64,000 bases of DNA from an uncultured Hydrogenophaga sp. (GTDB lineage Bacteria > Pseudomonadota > Gammaproteobacteria > Burkholderiales > Burkholderiaceae_C). Made by a program: the position numbers and the translations under genes. The notes below the pieces were generated by a model that searched no databases, was not told the origin of the DNA, and saw only the letters and a program-made list of their open reading frames with translations. The stretch is from contig NZ_OY288142.1 in the NCBI RefSeq assembly GCF_958439165.1, positions 15,057 through 79,056 of the forward strand, read 5' to 3'. The first letter of the stretch is position 1. The number at the start of each line of letters is the position of its first letter. Below are positions 36,186-46,407 of this stretch, in pieces.

Positions 36186-37205
36186 TCAGTCGATCAGGTC
36201 CACCGTATCGGGGTCCGGCGTGTCGCCAATGGCCTGCCGCGTGGCGGCCGCCTGTTCCAGCAGCCAGTCGCAGAAGGCCTGCACCTCCGGCCGGCGGGTG
36301 CGCTGCGGCCCGGTGACCAGCCAGTAGGCCAGCGGCGAGTCCATGCGATGTGCCGGCAGCGGCTCCACCAGCGCACCGCTGGCCAGACTTTCGGCCACCA
36401 GGGGCAGGCGCGCCATGGCCACACCCTGGCCGGTGAGGGCGGCCTGCACGATCTGGTGCGCGTAGTTGAAGTACAGCCAGCGCTGGGGCTGCAGGCGGGT
36501 GGGTGCCTGGCGCCGCGTGCCGGCCCCGCGCCGGGGTGGGGCGGTCTGGCCGTGGGTGTCGAGCCAACGTTGCCAGGTCAGCCATTCCAGGTGGCGCGAG
36601 CGGTGGGCATCGCCGGCTTCGATCAGGGCCACGCCGGCCAGGTCCGAGGGCGAGTGGATCGGGTGGGACTGCAGCAGCCAGGGGCTGGCCACCGGCGTGA
36701 GCTGCTCGCCGAACAGCCGCACCGCATGCGGCGGTGCATTCTCCGGAATGCCGTAGCGCAGGGCCATGTCGACATCGGCGGTGGCCAGGTCGACCGTGCT
36801 GTCGGTGGCGTCGATGCGGATGTCGATGTCCGGATGCTCGCGCTGGAATTGCTCCAGCCGGGGGATGAGCCACATCGACGCAAACGAGGCCCAGGTGGTG
36901 ATGGACACGCTGCGCCGGCCGGCGCCCTGGCGGATCTGGCGTACCGAGCTGTCGATGCGCTCGAGCGCGGGGTCGACCGCCCGCAGCAGCTGTGCCCCGG
37001 CCCCGGTGAGCTGCACCGAACGGGTATGGCGCAGGAACAGCGGTGTGCCGATGTCGTCCTCCAGGGCCTGGATCTGTCGGCTCACGGCACTCTGGGTGAT
37101 CGACAGCTCGTCGGCGGCCGCCCGGAAGTTCAGCAGCCGGGCCACGGCCTCGAAAGCGCGCAGATGGCCGACGGACAGCGGGCGGGAGCGGCTGGCGGGG
37201 TGCAT
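36186..37205 (-). CDS. LysR-family transcriptional regulator
   Basis: The 339-residue protein has an N-terminal winged helix (SVGHLRAFEAVARLLNFRAAADELSITQSAVSRQIQALE is the family pattern, residues about 14-52) and a periplasmic-binding-like effector domain that resembles the GcvA type (SITTWASFASMWLIPRLEQF, ADVDMALRYG). I took the ATG at 37205. A palindrome lies 31 bases upstream, between this gene and the divergent DUF2917 gene. Its likely targets are the DMT exporter downstream and the DUF2917 gene. Confidence 0.93.
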   Translation of the reverse strand: MHPASRSRPLSVGHLRAFEAVARLLNFRAAADELSITQSAVSRQIQALEDDIGTPLFLRHTRSVQLTGAGAQLLRAVDPALERIDSSVRQIRQGAGRRSVSITTWASFASMWLIPRLEQFQREHPDIDIRIDATDSTVDLATADVDMALRYGIPENAPPHAVRLFGEQLTPVASPWLLQSHPIHSPSDLAGVALIEAGDAHRSRHLEWLTWQRWLDTHGQTAPPRRGAGTRRQAPTRLQPQRWLYFNYAHQIVQAALTGQGVAMARLPLVAESLASGALVEPLPAHRMDSPLAYWLVTGPQRTRRPEVQAFCDWLLEQAAATRQAIGDTPDPDTVDLID

Positions 37206-37235
37206 GGCTGAGGTTCGTTGGTTTGATGCGGAAAA

Positions 37236-37254
37236 GCGATCAATCTTCGATCGC
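37236..37254. promoter_or_regulatory. LysR-type palindrome between lysR and DUF2917
   Basis: GCGATC-N7-GATCGC forms a perfect 6-base inverted repeat. It is placed 31-49 bases upstream of the LysR start and 86-104 bases before the DUF2917 start, the usual site for a LysR autoregulatory box. Confidence 0.5.
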
Positions 37255-37339
37255 CTTTTCATTGGACCATAGCCTTGCATGCCCTGAGTATTGAGCCATG
37301 CAGAGCCACGGGCGCTCTGCGATGACGCAGGAGAACACC

Positions 37340-37600
37340 ATGTCCATTCATGCCATTCACGAATCCTCGATTCCCGGTCCGCTGTGGCAGCTCGGGTCTG
37401 GCGCGGCCGCCAGCCTGCGGGCCGTCCGGACCAGCCGGCTGGCCGTGCGCGAAGGCCGGGCCTGGGTCACCTGGGGCGACGGCTGCGACCGCATCGTGAC
37501 GGCCGGTGAGGTGCTGGAAGTGCCGGCCGGAGCACACGTGGTGGTGGAGCCGTGGCAACCGGGTGGCGGCCCCTTGCGGTTCGGTTTCGGCGCGGTGTGA
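37340..37600 (+). CDS. DUF2917 domain protein
   Basis: The 86-residue protein carries the DUF2917 pattern: LAVREGRAWVTWGDGCDRIVTAGEVLEVPAGAHVVVEPW, a small beta-barrel-like fold. DUF2917 proteins are common in Burkholderiales next to LysR genes with an aromatic-rich WVTWxGD motif; no function is known. CAGGAGAACACC before the ATG at 37340 decides this start over two upstream ATGs. It is divergent from the LysR gene and 20 bases before a TetR regulator. Confidence 0.88.
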   Translation: MSIHAIHESSIPGPLWQLGSGAAASLRAVRTSRLAVREGRAWVTWGDGCDRIVTAGEVLEVPAGAHVVVEPWQPGGGPLRFGFGAV

Positions 37601-37620
37601 CCCGGGGCGCGGCTGGCAGA

Positions 37621-38241
37621 ATGCCCCGCATGGCCCGGCCCAAGTCACCCACCCACGACCTCAAGCGCGACGAGATCCTGAATCTGGCCGCGCAGTGCTT
37701 CGCGCACCGCAGCTTCCCTGCCGCCAGCATGAACGACATCGCGACCGCCTGCGGCACCAGCAAGGCCCGGCTGTACCACTACTACGAGAGCAAGGAAGCG
37801 ATCCTGTTCGACCTGCTGGACCGCTACACCCAGCGGCTGCTGGCCCTGATCGGCGAGGCCGAGGCCCATGCGCAGCGCCAGAACCTCAGCGAGCGGGCAG
37901 CGCTGCATGCGCTGGTGCGGTCCTTCCTGGCCGAGTACGAGAGTTCGGCCACCCGCCATGTGGCGCTGGTGTCGGACACCAAGTTCCTGGGCGATGTGCA
38001 GCGCGAGCTCATCCTGAACCGTCAGCGCGACGTGGTTGCTGCCTTCACCCGGTTCATCCGGCGGGCCTATCCGGACCGGGTGAACGCCGCCAACCAGACC
38101 GCGCTCACCATGATGCTGTTCGGCATGATCAACTGGACCTTCACTTGGCTGCGTCCGGGCGGTCCCATGAGCTATGCGGCGTTTGCCGACGAAGTCGTGG
38201 CGGTGATGGAGCGTGGGATGTCCGGCCAGGGGGCTGCATGA
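37621..38241 (+). CDS. TetR-family transcriptional regulator
   Basis: The 206-residue protein has a TetR DNA-binding domain (RDEILNLAAQCFAHRSFPAASMNDIATACGTSKARLYHYYESKEAILFDLL spans residues about 15-65) and a helical ligand domain of the TetR_C_33/AcrR-like kind. The ATG at 37621 is used; a second ATG 9 bases later is equally good. A palindrome lies between this gene and the metallo-beta-lactamase-fold gene downstream, suggesting the two form a regulator-target pair. Confidence 0.92.
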   Translation: MPRMARPKSPTHDLKRDEILNLAAQCFAHRSFPAASMNDIATACGTSKARLYHYYESKEAILFDLLDRYTQRLLALIGEAEAHAQRQNLSERAALHALVRSFLAEYESSATRHVALVSDTKFLGDVQRELILNRQRDVVAAFTRFIRRAYPDRVNAANQTALTMMLFGMINWTFTWLRPGGPMSYAAFADEVVAVMERGMSGQGAA

Positions 38242-38256
38242 CCGGGTTTTCAGTGG

Positions 38257-38290
38257 TTTACCTATATGAAACGAATTTCGGTTAGGTAAA
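38257..38290. promoter_or_regulatory. inverted repeat in front of the MBL-fold gene
   Basis: TTTACCTA at 38257-38264 and TAGGTAAA at 38283-38290 form perfect 8-base arms around an 18-base A/T-rich spacer, which itself contains CGAATTTCG. The spacing suits a dimeric TetR-family regulator better than a terminator, because no T-run follows. Confidence 0.5.
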
Positions 38291-38329
38291 ATTCAGCCCT
38301 TCTGCCGACCACCACCCCCGGAGACCGCC

Positions 38330-39310
38330 ATGAGCAAAGCCTTCGCCTCGCAGGCCGACCTGCAGGACAAGACCATCACTTTCGAGCAGCTCAGTGCCCA
38401 TTGCTGGGCCTACACAGCCGAAGGCGACCCGAATTCCGGCGTGATCATCGGTGACGAATTCATCCTGGTGAGCGACGCCACCGCCACCCCGGCCATGGCG
38501 CAGGACCTCATCCGCCGCATCCGCGAGGTCAGCGACAAGCCGATCAAGTACGTGCTGCTGACCCACTACCACGCCGTGCGCGTGCTGGGTGCCAGCGCCT
38601 TCAAGGCCGAAGGTGCGACCGAAGTCATCGCCAGCCGCGGCACCCACGACCTCATCGTGGAACGGGGTGCCCAGGACATGCAGAGCGAGATGGAGCGTTT
38701 CCCCCGGCTGTTCCGCGGCGCCGACTCCGTGCCCGGCCTGACCTGGCCGACGATGGTCATCGGCGACGGCACGCCGGGACGCCAGGGCAGCCTCACGCTC
38801 GACCTGGGCGGCGTGAAGGTCGAGATCTGGCACCCCGGTGCCGGTCACACCAAGGGCGACACCATCGCCTGGGTCGAGTCCGAGAAGGTGCTGTTCAGCG
38901 GTGATCTGGTCGAATTCGAGGCCGGCGTCTACACCGGCGATGCCCAGCTCGAAGAGTGGCCGGCCACGCTGGAGGCCCTGCGTGCCCTGAACGCCGAGGC
39001 CATCGTGCCGGGCCGCGGCGAGGCCATGAAGGGCAACGCCGACGTGAACAGGGCGCTGGACTACACCGCCCGCTGGGTCACCACGCTGTTCCAGTCGGCC
39101 CGTGAAGCCGCGGCGGCCGGCATGGACCTCAAGGCCGCCATGGCCCACACCCGCCAGAAGATGGACCCGGTGTTCGGCCATGTCTTCATCTACGAACACT
39201 GCCTGCCCTTCGATGTGAGCCGCGCCTACGACGAGGCCCGCGGCATCAAGCACCCGCGCATCTGGACCGCCGAGCGCGACCAGGAGATGTGGGCTTCGCT
39301 GCAGGCCTGA
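38330..39310 (+). CDS. metallo-beta-lactamase-fold protein lacking site-2 metal ligands
   Basis: The 326-residue protein has the MBL fold with the site-1 ligands in place: His79 and His81 in LTHYHAVRV, His173 in GAGHT, and the bridging Asp192 in FSGD. The usual HxHxDH motif reads HYHAVR, so the site-2 Asp and His are Val83 and Arg84. The last ligand, normally GHG, reads GRG (Arg229). All three site-2 ligands are therefore replaced. SoxH-like or quinoprotein-relay MBL proteins are the nearest family by pattern. The enzyme is either mono-metal or has lost hydrolytic activity. A TetR gene precedes it. Confidence 0.88.
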   Translation: MSKAFASQADLQDKTITFEQLSAHCWAYTAEGDPNSGVIIGDEFILVSDATATPAMAQDLIRRIREVSDKPIKYVLLTHYHAVRVLGASAFKAEGATEVIASRGTHDLIVERGAQDMQSEMERFPRLFRGADSVPGLTWPTMVIGDGTPGRQGSLTLDLGGVKVEIWHPGAGHTKGDTIAWVESEKVLFSGDLVEFEAGVYTGDAQLEEWPATLEALRALNAEAIVPGRGEAMKGNADVNRALDYTARWVTTLFQSAREAAAAGMDLKAAMAHTRQKMDPVFGHVFIYEHCLPFDVSRAYDEARGIKHPRIWTAERDQEMWASLQA

Positions 39311-39344
39311 TCGGCCGGGACGGCCCCGCTACCATGCGGGGTCC

Positions 39345-40592
39345 ATGAACCTGCCCCCGCTTCACCACGCCTTCACCGACTGGGCTGTCGCCACCGTGTT
39401 CGGTGTCGTCTACCTCGGCATGTTCCTGGGCGGACTGCCCCGGCTCCGGCTGGACCGCACCGGCGTGGCCCTGCTGGGCGCGATCGCCATGATGGCCATC
39501 ACCGGCATGACGGTGAACCAGGCGGCATCGGCCATCGACGTGACGACCCTGCTGCTGCTGTTCGCCTTCATGGTGATCTCGGCGCAGATGCGGCTGGGCG
39601 GCTTCTATGCGGCGGTCACCCTGAAGGTCGGCGCCATGCCGCTGTCGCGGCCGGCCCTGCTGGCGGCGCTCATCGCGATCGCCGGCGTGCTGTCGGCCGT
39701 GTTTTCCAACGATGTCATCTGCCTGGCCATGACGCCGGTGGTGCTGCGCCTGTGCCTGCAACGCGGCCTGCCGCCGGTGCCCTTCCTGGTGGGGCTGGCC
39801 TGCGCGGCCAACATCGGGTCGGCGGCCACCCTCATCGGCAACCCGCAGAACATGCTGATCGGCTCGGTCCTGGCACTGGACTTCGCCGACTATGCCGTGC
39901 GTGCAGCAGCACCGGTGGCCGGTGGCCTGCTGGTGCTCTGGGTGTGGCTGGCCTGGGGGCCGGGTCAGTCGCGCAGCGACGCGCTGGTGCTGCCGACGCT
40001 CCCGCTCGCAGCCGATCCCCCGTTCGATGCCTGGCAGACCACCAAGGGACTCACGGTGGTGGGCGTGCTGATGGTGCTGTTCCTGTTCACCGATGCACCG
40101 CATGCGGTGCTGGCGCTGGTGGGCGCTGCCTTGCTGCTGCTCAGCCGCCGGCTGGCATCGTCGGACGTGATCGGCCTGGTGGACTGGTCGCTGCTGGTGC
40201 TGTTCATGGGCTTGTTCGTGGTCAACCACGCTTTCGAGTCGACCGGCATGGCGGCGGAGGCGGTACGCTGGCTGGCGTCCCGTGGTGTGGTCCTGCACGA
40301 GCCGGGCACGCTCATGGTGGCCGGTGTGGTGCTGTCCAACCTGGTGTCCAACGTGCCCGCCGTCATGCTGCTGCTGCCCCACCTGCAGGACAACGCATCC
40401 GGTGCCGGCCTGCAGCTGGCTCTGGTGACCACCTTTGCCGGCAACCTGCTGCTGGTGGGCTCCATCGCCAACCTGATCGTGGCCGATCTGGCCGGGCAGC
40501 AGGGGGTGCACATCGGCTGGCGCGAACATGCGCGCATCGGCGTGCCGGTCACGCTGCTGTCGCTGGGTCTGGTCTGGATGGCGCTGCGCTGA
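39345..40592 (+). CDS. SLC13/ArsB-type anion transporter
   Basis: The 415-residue membrane protein has about eleven hydrophobic segments and the two re-entrant signatures of the ion transporter superfamily: VFSNDVICLAMTPVVL near residue 125 and IGSAATLIGNPQNMLIG near 160, repeated in the second half as NLVSNVPAVMLLLPHL and LVGSIANLI. Such carriers move dicarboxylates, sulfate, arsenite or other anions with Na+ or H+. The substrate is not evident, and the neighbours do not help. It is followed by a convergent lipoprotein gene. Confidence 0.9.
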   Translation: MNLPPLHHAFTDWAVATVFGVVYLGMFLGGLPRLRLDRTGVALLGAIAMMAITGMTVNQAASAIDVTTLLLLFAFMVISAQMRLGGFYAAVTLKVGAMPLSRPALLAALIAIAGVLSAVFSNDVICLAMTPVVLRLCLQRGLPPVPFLVGLACAANIGSAATLIGNPQNMLIGSVLALDFADYAVRAAAPVAGGLLVLWVWLAWGPGQSRSDALVLPTLPLAADPPFDAWQTTKGLTVVGVLMVLFLFTDAPHAVLALVGAALLLLSRRLASSDVIGLVDWSLLVLFMGLFVVNHAFESTGMAAEAVRWLASRGVVLHEPGTLMVAGVVLSNLVSNVPAVMLLLPHLQDNASGAGLQLALVTTFAGNLLLVGSIANLIVADLAGQQGVHIGWREHARIGVPVTLLSLGLVWMALR

Positions 40593-40613
40593 CCGAGAAG
40601 CGCCGTTGCGCCT

Positions 40614-41480
40614 TCAGCCCGGGCCGGCCAGGGTGCGCAGGTCGGCCTCGTACTGCTTGAGCGTGGCCACCGCGCGCTGCCGCTGCTGTGGTGTGGTGCT
40701 GTTGTGGATCAGCGCGATCTGCCGGCATCCGTGCTGCACCGAGGCCTGGATGTAGGCGTTGTAGCCCGGGGTGGGCGAGTCGGTGAACCGGTTCACGTGG
40801 CCCTGGATGCGCTGCTGCGCATTCGCCGGGTCGGCCTGGGCCTGGCGGACGGTGAGCAGCAGATCGGCCTGCCGCACCAGCCGCTCCTGCTGGGTGCGCG
40901 CTGCATCGAAGGGGGACGCTGCCAGCTGCTGGCGCAACAGGTTGCGCTGGGCATCGGTCAGGCGGCCATAGAAGTTTTCCAGCCTGTCCTGTGCTCGTTC
41001 GGTGCGCCGGTCGAGCACTCGGCCGGGCGCGGGCTTGATGAAATCGTCCTCGAATTCGCGGTTGCTCTTGGCCTGCTGACGGGCCAGGTGGTCGAGCTGG
41101 GCCGGCGACAGCTGCAGGGCCAGCTTCGCCAGTGGCGGCACGGCCTCGCTGACCGTGCGCTCCAGCCGCTCGCGCACCCGCTCGAATTGCCGGCAGGCCT
41201 GATCGGCCGTGATGTCGTTGGGCGCGAGCCGCTCCCAGTCGCGCAGCAGTTCGGCCAGACGGGGCAGTTCCTCCTGCCGATGCCAGGCGAACAGGGCGTC
41301 GAGGTCGGCGCGCACCTGTGCGGTCTGGCGGTTGTCCAGATCGGCATAGCCGTCGATCCACCAATAGGTCAGACTGGGCGCCTGGTGGTAGACCACCCGC
41401 AAGGCGGTGCAGCCGGCCAGCACCAGCACCGCCCCCAGCACCGCGATCCGGCCCAGGTGGCGGGCCATAATCCGGCGCAT
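40614..41480 (-). CDS. DUF6279-like lipoprotein
   Basis: The 288-residue protein has a lipoprotein signal ending in LVLAGC (cysteine near residue 24) and a helical mature part. Recognised parts are VVYHQAPSLTYWWIDGYADLD at the mature N-terminus and ELLRDWERLAPNDITADQACRQF. The family occurs in Gammaproteobacteria and Burkholderiales as conserved periplasmic lipoproteins of unknown function. The ATG at 41480 is used; one 12 bases downstream is also possible. It is divergent from glmU by about 55 bases. Confidence 0.85.
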   Translation of the reverse strand: MRRIMARHLGRIAVLGAVLVLAGCTALRVVYHQAPSLTYWWIDGYADLDNRQTAQVRADLDALFAWHRQEELPRLAELLRDWERLAPNDITADQACRQFERVRERLERTVSEAVPPLAKLALQLSPAQLDHLARQQAKSNREFEDDFIKPAPGRVLDRRTERAQDRLENFYGRLTDAQRNLLRQQLAASPFDAARTQQERLVRQADLLLTVRQAQADPANAQQRIQGHVNRFTDSPTPGYNAYIQASVQHGCRQIALIHNSTTPQQRQRAVATLKQYEADLRTLAGPG

Positions 41481-41535
41481 TCTGCCGCCGGCCTGCGGGC
41501 CGGGCGGCGTGGTGGCAGCAGCGCAAAGGACAGAC

Positions 41536-42930
41536 ATGAGCAGAGCTTTGGATGTGGTGGTGATGGCGGCGGGGAAAGGTACCCGCATGAAGAGCCGCCG
41601 GCCCAAAGTGTTGCACCGTCTGGCCGGCCGTGCCCTGGCGCAGCATGTGATCGACTGCGCCGCGCGGTTATCGGCCCGCAGCGTGGTCGTCATCACCGGC
41701 CACGGGGCGGACCAGGTCGAGGCCGGACTGACGGCGCCGGCAGGCACGCCGCTGCGCTTCGTGAGGCAGGAGCCGCAGCTTGGCACCGGTCATGCGGTGC
41801 AGCAGGCTGCCCCGGTGCTGCCGGACGACGGTGTGACCCTGGTGCTGTCCGGCGATGTGCCGCTCACCCAGCCCGACACCCTGCAGGCCTTGCTGCAGGC
41901 CTGTGACGGACAGCGGCTGGCCCTGCTCACGCTCGACCTGCCCGATCCCACCGGTTATGGCCGCATCGTGCGCACGGCCTCCGGCGATGTGCAGGCCATC
42001 GTCGAGCACAAGGACGCCACCGACGCCCAGCGCGCCATCCGCGAGATCTACAGCGGCATCATGGCCGTGCCCACCCGCCTGCTGCGGGGCTGGCTGGCCC
42101 GGCTGGACAACCGCAATGCCCAGGGTGAGTACTACCTGACCGACGTGGTGAAGTTCGCCGTGGCCGATGGCCTGAACGTGGTGGCCCACCGCATCGTGGA
42201 TGCGGTACAGGTGGCGGGCGTCAACAGCCCGCTGCAGCTCGCCGAACTCGAACGCGCCTTTCAACAGCGCCATGCCCAGGCCCTCATGGAGCAGGGCGTT
42301 CGGCTGGCCGACCCGGGCCGGCTCGATGTGCGCGGCGAGCTGGTGTGCGGTCAGGACGTCGAGATCGACGTCAACTGCGTGTTCGAGGGCCGGGTCGACC
42401 TGGGCGACGGCGTGCGCATCGGTGCGAACTGCGTGATCGCCAACGCCCGCATCGAGGCCGGTGCCGTCATCCATCCGTTCACCCACATCGATGGCGAGAA
42501 GGCCGGCGTGCGGGTGGGCGAGGGTGCGCTGGTGGGGCCGTTTGCGCGGCTGCGCCCCGGCGCCGACCTGGGCCGCGAGGTGCACATCGGCAACTTCGTG
42601 GAAGTGAAGAACAGCACCCTGGCAGCTGGCGCCAAGGCCAACCATCTGGCCTACCTGGGCGACGCCACCGTGGGCGAGCGGGTGAACTATGGTGCGGGCA
42701 GCATCACCGCCAATTACGACGGGGCCAACAAGCACCGCACCGTGATCGAAGCCGATGTGCACGTGGGCAGCAACTGCGTGCTGGTGGCGCCGGTGACCAT
42801 CGGCAAGGGCGGCACGGTGGGCGCCGGCTCCACCATCACCAAGGATGCGCCGGCCGGGGCCCTCTCGGTCGCCCGGGGCAAGCCGGTGACCATTGCCGGC
42901 TGGCAGCGACCGGTCAAGAAGCAGCGCTGA
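41536..42930 (+). CDS. glmU: bifunctional UDP-GlcNAc pyrophosphorylase / glucosamine-1-P acetyltransferase
   Basis: GlmU makes UDP-N-acetylglucosamine for peptidoglycan and lipopolysaccharide in two steps. The 464-residue product has an N-terminal nucleotidyltransferase (VVMAAGKGTRMKSRRPKVLH, with SGDVPLTQPDT for the nucleotide) and a C-terminal left-handed beta-helix acetyltransferase (IGNFVEVKNSTLAAGAKANHLAYLGDATVG with the catalytic histidine). I chose the ATG at 41536. glmS, the preceding pathway step, lies 1.5 kb downstream on the same strand. Confidence 0.98.
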   Translation: MSRALDVVVMAAGKGTRMKSRRPKVLHRLAGRALAQHVIDCAARLSARSVVVITGHGADQVEAGLTAPAGTPLRFVRQEPQLGTGHAVQQAAPVLPDDGVTLVLSGDVPLTQPDTLQALLQACDGQRLALLTLDLPDPTGYGRIVRTASGDVQAIVEHKDATDAQRAIREIYSGIMAVPTRLLRGWLARLDNRNAQGEYYLTDVVKFAVADGLNVVAHRIVDAVQVAGVNSPLQLAELERAFQQRHAQALMEQGVRLADPGRLDVRGELVCGQDVEIDVNCVFEGRVDLGDGVRIGANCVIANARIEAGAVIHPFTHIDGEKAGVRVGEGALVGPFARLRPGADLGREVHIGNFVEVKNSTLAAGAKANHLAYLGDATVGERVNYGAGSITANYDGANKHRTVIEADVHVGSNCVLVAPVTIGKGGTVGAGSTITKDAPAGALSVARGKPVTIAGWQRPVKKQR

Positions 42931-43650
42931 TCAGCGCGGGGTGCCCTGCCCGGCAGCCGGCGCCTGGCCGGCACGTTGCCGCGAGCGGCGCGGCGCGAGA
43001 TCGTCGTCCAGGCCCATCAGGTTGGACAGTCCCATGATTTCCGATTCGCGGAACCCGGTGTTGCCGTACTGGTGGTCGAAACCCGAGAGCTGGCTCTCCA
43101 GCTCGCGCATGACGCTGTCGCGCTCGGTCTCGGTCCGCATCTGCTGCTTGGGCTTGGGCAGTTCGGCCAGGTTGAGCTGGGCCCGGAAGTCGGCCGGCGA
43201 GGGCATGCGGTGGATCCCGTTCTTCAGCAGCACGAAGCGCACGCCGGCTGTGCGCAGCATGCGGTTCTTCTCGCGGACACGCTCGGCGCGCGCCTCGGCG
43301 TTGCTCAGGTGGTACTGCTCCACATCGAAGGCGAAGTTCGCCTTGCCGTCCACGCCGCACACCACGAAGTCCACGCTGTCGCTGTCCAGTCGCTCCTGGG
43401 CGCGCTCCTTGTTGCTGGCGCGTCGAACCGACAGCATGTGCTTGAGCTGCACCTGCGGCAGCACCACATGGCCCGGGAAGGTGTCCTGCAGGTAGTCCAG
43501 CATGGCCACCTGCTCCACCGAAAGGACCCGTTCGGGGCTGTAGCGGTCGTCACGGCCATGGTCCCCCCGGCGGAAGTACCGCACGTAGAGCCAGCCACAC
43601 AGGATCAGCAGCACCGCCGTGATGCCGATCCCGGTCCACATCATGTTCAT
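42931..43650 (-). CDS. DUF2726 membrane-anchored protein
   Basis: The 239-residue protein has one N-terminal membrane segment (about residues 5-25) and a DUF2726 domain (LPQVQLKHMLSVRRASNKERAQERLDSDSVDFVVCGVDGKANFAFDVEQYH), a fold related to restriction-endonuclease-like nucleases. A charged C-terminal tail with a PRRSRQR patch follows. Its stop is immediately after the glmU stop (convergent). DUF2726 proteins have no proven substrate. Confidence 0.87.
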   Translation of the reverse strand: MNMMWTGIGITAVLLILCGWLYVRYFRRGDHGRDDRYSPERVLSVEQVAMLDYLQDTFPGHVVLPQVQLKHMLSVRRASNKERAQERLDSDSVDFVVCGVDGKANFAFDVEQYHLSNAEARAERVREKNRMLRTAGVRFVLLKNGIHRMPSPADFRAQLNLAELPKPKQQMRTETERDSVMRELESQLSGFDHQYGNTGFRESEIMGLSNLMGLDDDLAPRRSRQRAGQAPAAGQGTPR

Positions 43651-43767
43651 CGAAACCTCCTGAAGCCCTCTGGCGAGCTTTTGTCGTTATCGGCGATTCT
43701 AGAAAAACTGTTACAGGTTGTGTCACAGGTGCAACCCAAACGGACTAACAAAACCCCATCACTGTGC

Positions 43768-43782
43768 GGTTTGTATCAAACC
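43768..43782. promoter_or_regulatory. short palindrome between the DUF2726 and Lrp genes
   Basis: GGTTTG-TAT-CAAACC is a perfect 6-base inverted repeat in the convergent/upstream space at 43651-43820. A CTGT-T-ACAG palindrome lies about 60 bases further left. The spacer of 3 does not fit an FNR box, and the regulator is unknown. Confidence 0.35.
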
Positions 43783-43820
43783 CTGGGGGGTAGAGTGATG
43801 CAACGGTATGCATTTTGCGC

Positions 43821-44306
43821 TCAGCGGTGAATCGGCAAGCGTGGATCGAACTTGGCGCGCCGGGTGCTGAAGAAGGCCTTCACGTTGCGCACGTTGGCAT
43901 CGCTGGTGAACAGCCGCCGTGCCAGCTCCAGGTAGGCTGGCATGTCGGCGCAGTGCACCACCAGCACGAAGTCCGGTCCGGGGCTGACCCGGTAACACTG
44001 CTGCACCGCCGGGTCGGGTACCACACGGGATTCGAAGGCGTCCTGCAGATCGGCGCCCTGACGCTCTAGCGTCACTTCCACCAGGGCGGTCAGTCCGTGG
44101 CCCTGTGCAGCGGCCAGCCGTTCCGGCCGCAGGATGGCCACCACCCGCTCGATCAACCCGAGCTGGTGCAGCCGCCGCACCCGACGCAGGCTGGTGGGCG
44201 GTGAGAGATGGGCGGCAGCGGCGAGGTCCTGGTTGCTGCGGCCCGCATCCTCCTGCAGCAGTTCCAGCAGGCGGCGATCGGCGTCGTCGATGTCGATGGA
44301 TTCCAT
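43821..44306 (-). CDS. Lrp/AsnC-family transcriptional regulator
   Basis: The 161-residue protein has the AsnC-type helix-turn-helix (DADRRLLELLQEDAGRSNQDLAAAAHLSPPTSLRRVRRL, residues 8-46) and a C-terminal RAM effector domain (GHGLTALVEVTLER, RVSPGPDFVLVVHCADMPAYLEL). Such regulators respond to amino acids. It is divergent from glmS across a 136-base A/T-rich interval, and may regulate itself; a glmS role is not implied by the family. Confidence 0.95.
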   Translation of the reverse strand: MESIDIDDADRRLLELLQEDAGRSNQDLAAAAHLSPPTSLRRVRRLHQLGLIERVVAILRPERLAAAQGHGLTALVEVTLERQGADLQDAFESRVVPDPAVQQCYRVSPGPDFVLVVHCADMPAYLELARRLFTSDANVRNVKAFFSTRRAKFDPRLPIHR

Positions 44307-44442
44307 TTAATTAACTTTTGTGAACTTTTATTGCGCGTCTGGGTGAAGGTGGAATCTTAGTTCGAAGACATTGATATTTCGACCATTCCTTTCATGGCGT
44401 CCTGCGTAGCATCCGGCCATTCACCGGTTCAAGGAGAGTTTC

Positions 44443-46317
<1,875 letters not shown>

Positions 46318-46407
46318 TCGGCTTCGCAACCACAGGAACCCAACAGACTGCGGGACACAGGCGCGCTGGTTAACTTCCGACGCGATCAGATGGCGGCACG
46401 GCAAGCA

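Noticed and set aside
43768..43782. GGTTTG-TAT-CAAACC as an FNR box
   Set aside because: The spacer is 3 bases and the halves lack the TTGAT-N4-ATCAA spacing, so it was kept only as an unassigned palindrome.
44307..44442. glmS ribozyme in the leader of glmS
   Set aside because: The interval is too short and shows no ribozyme core; it is a divergent promoter region with the Lrp gene.
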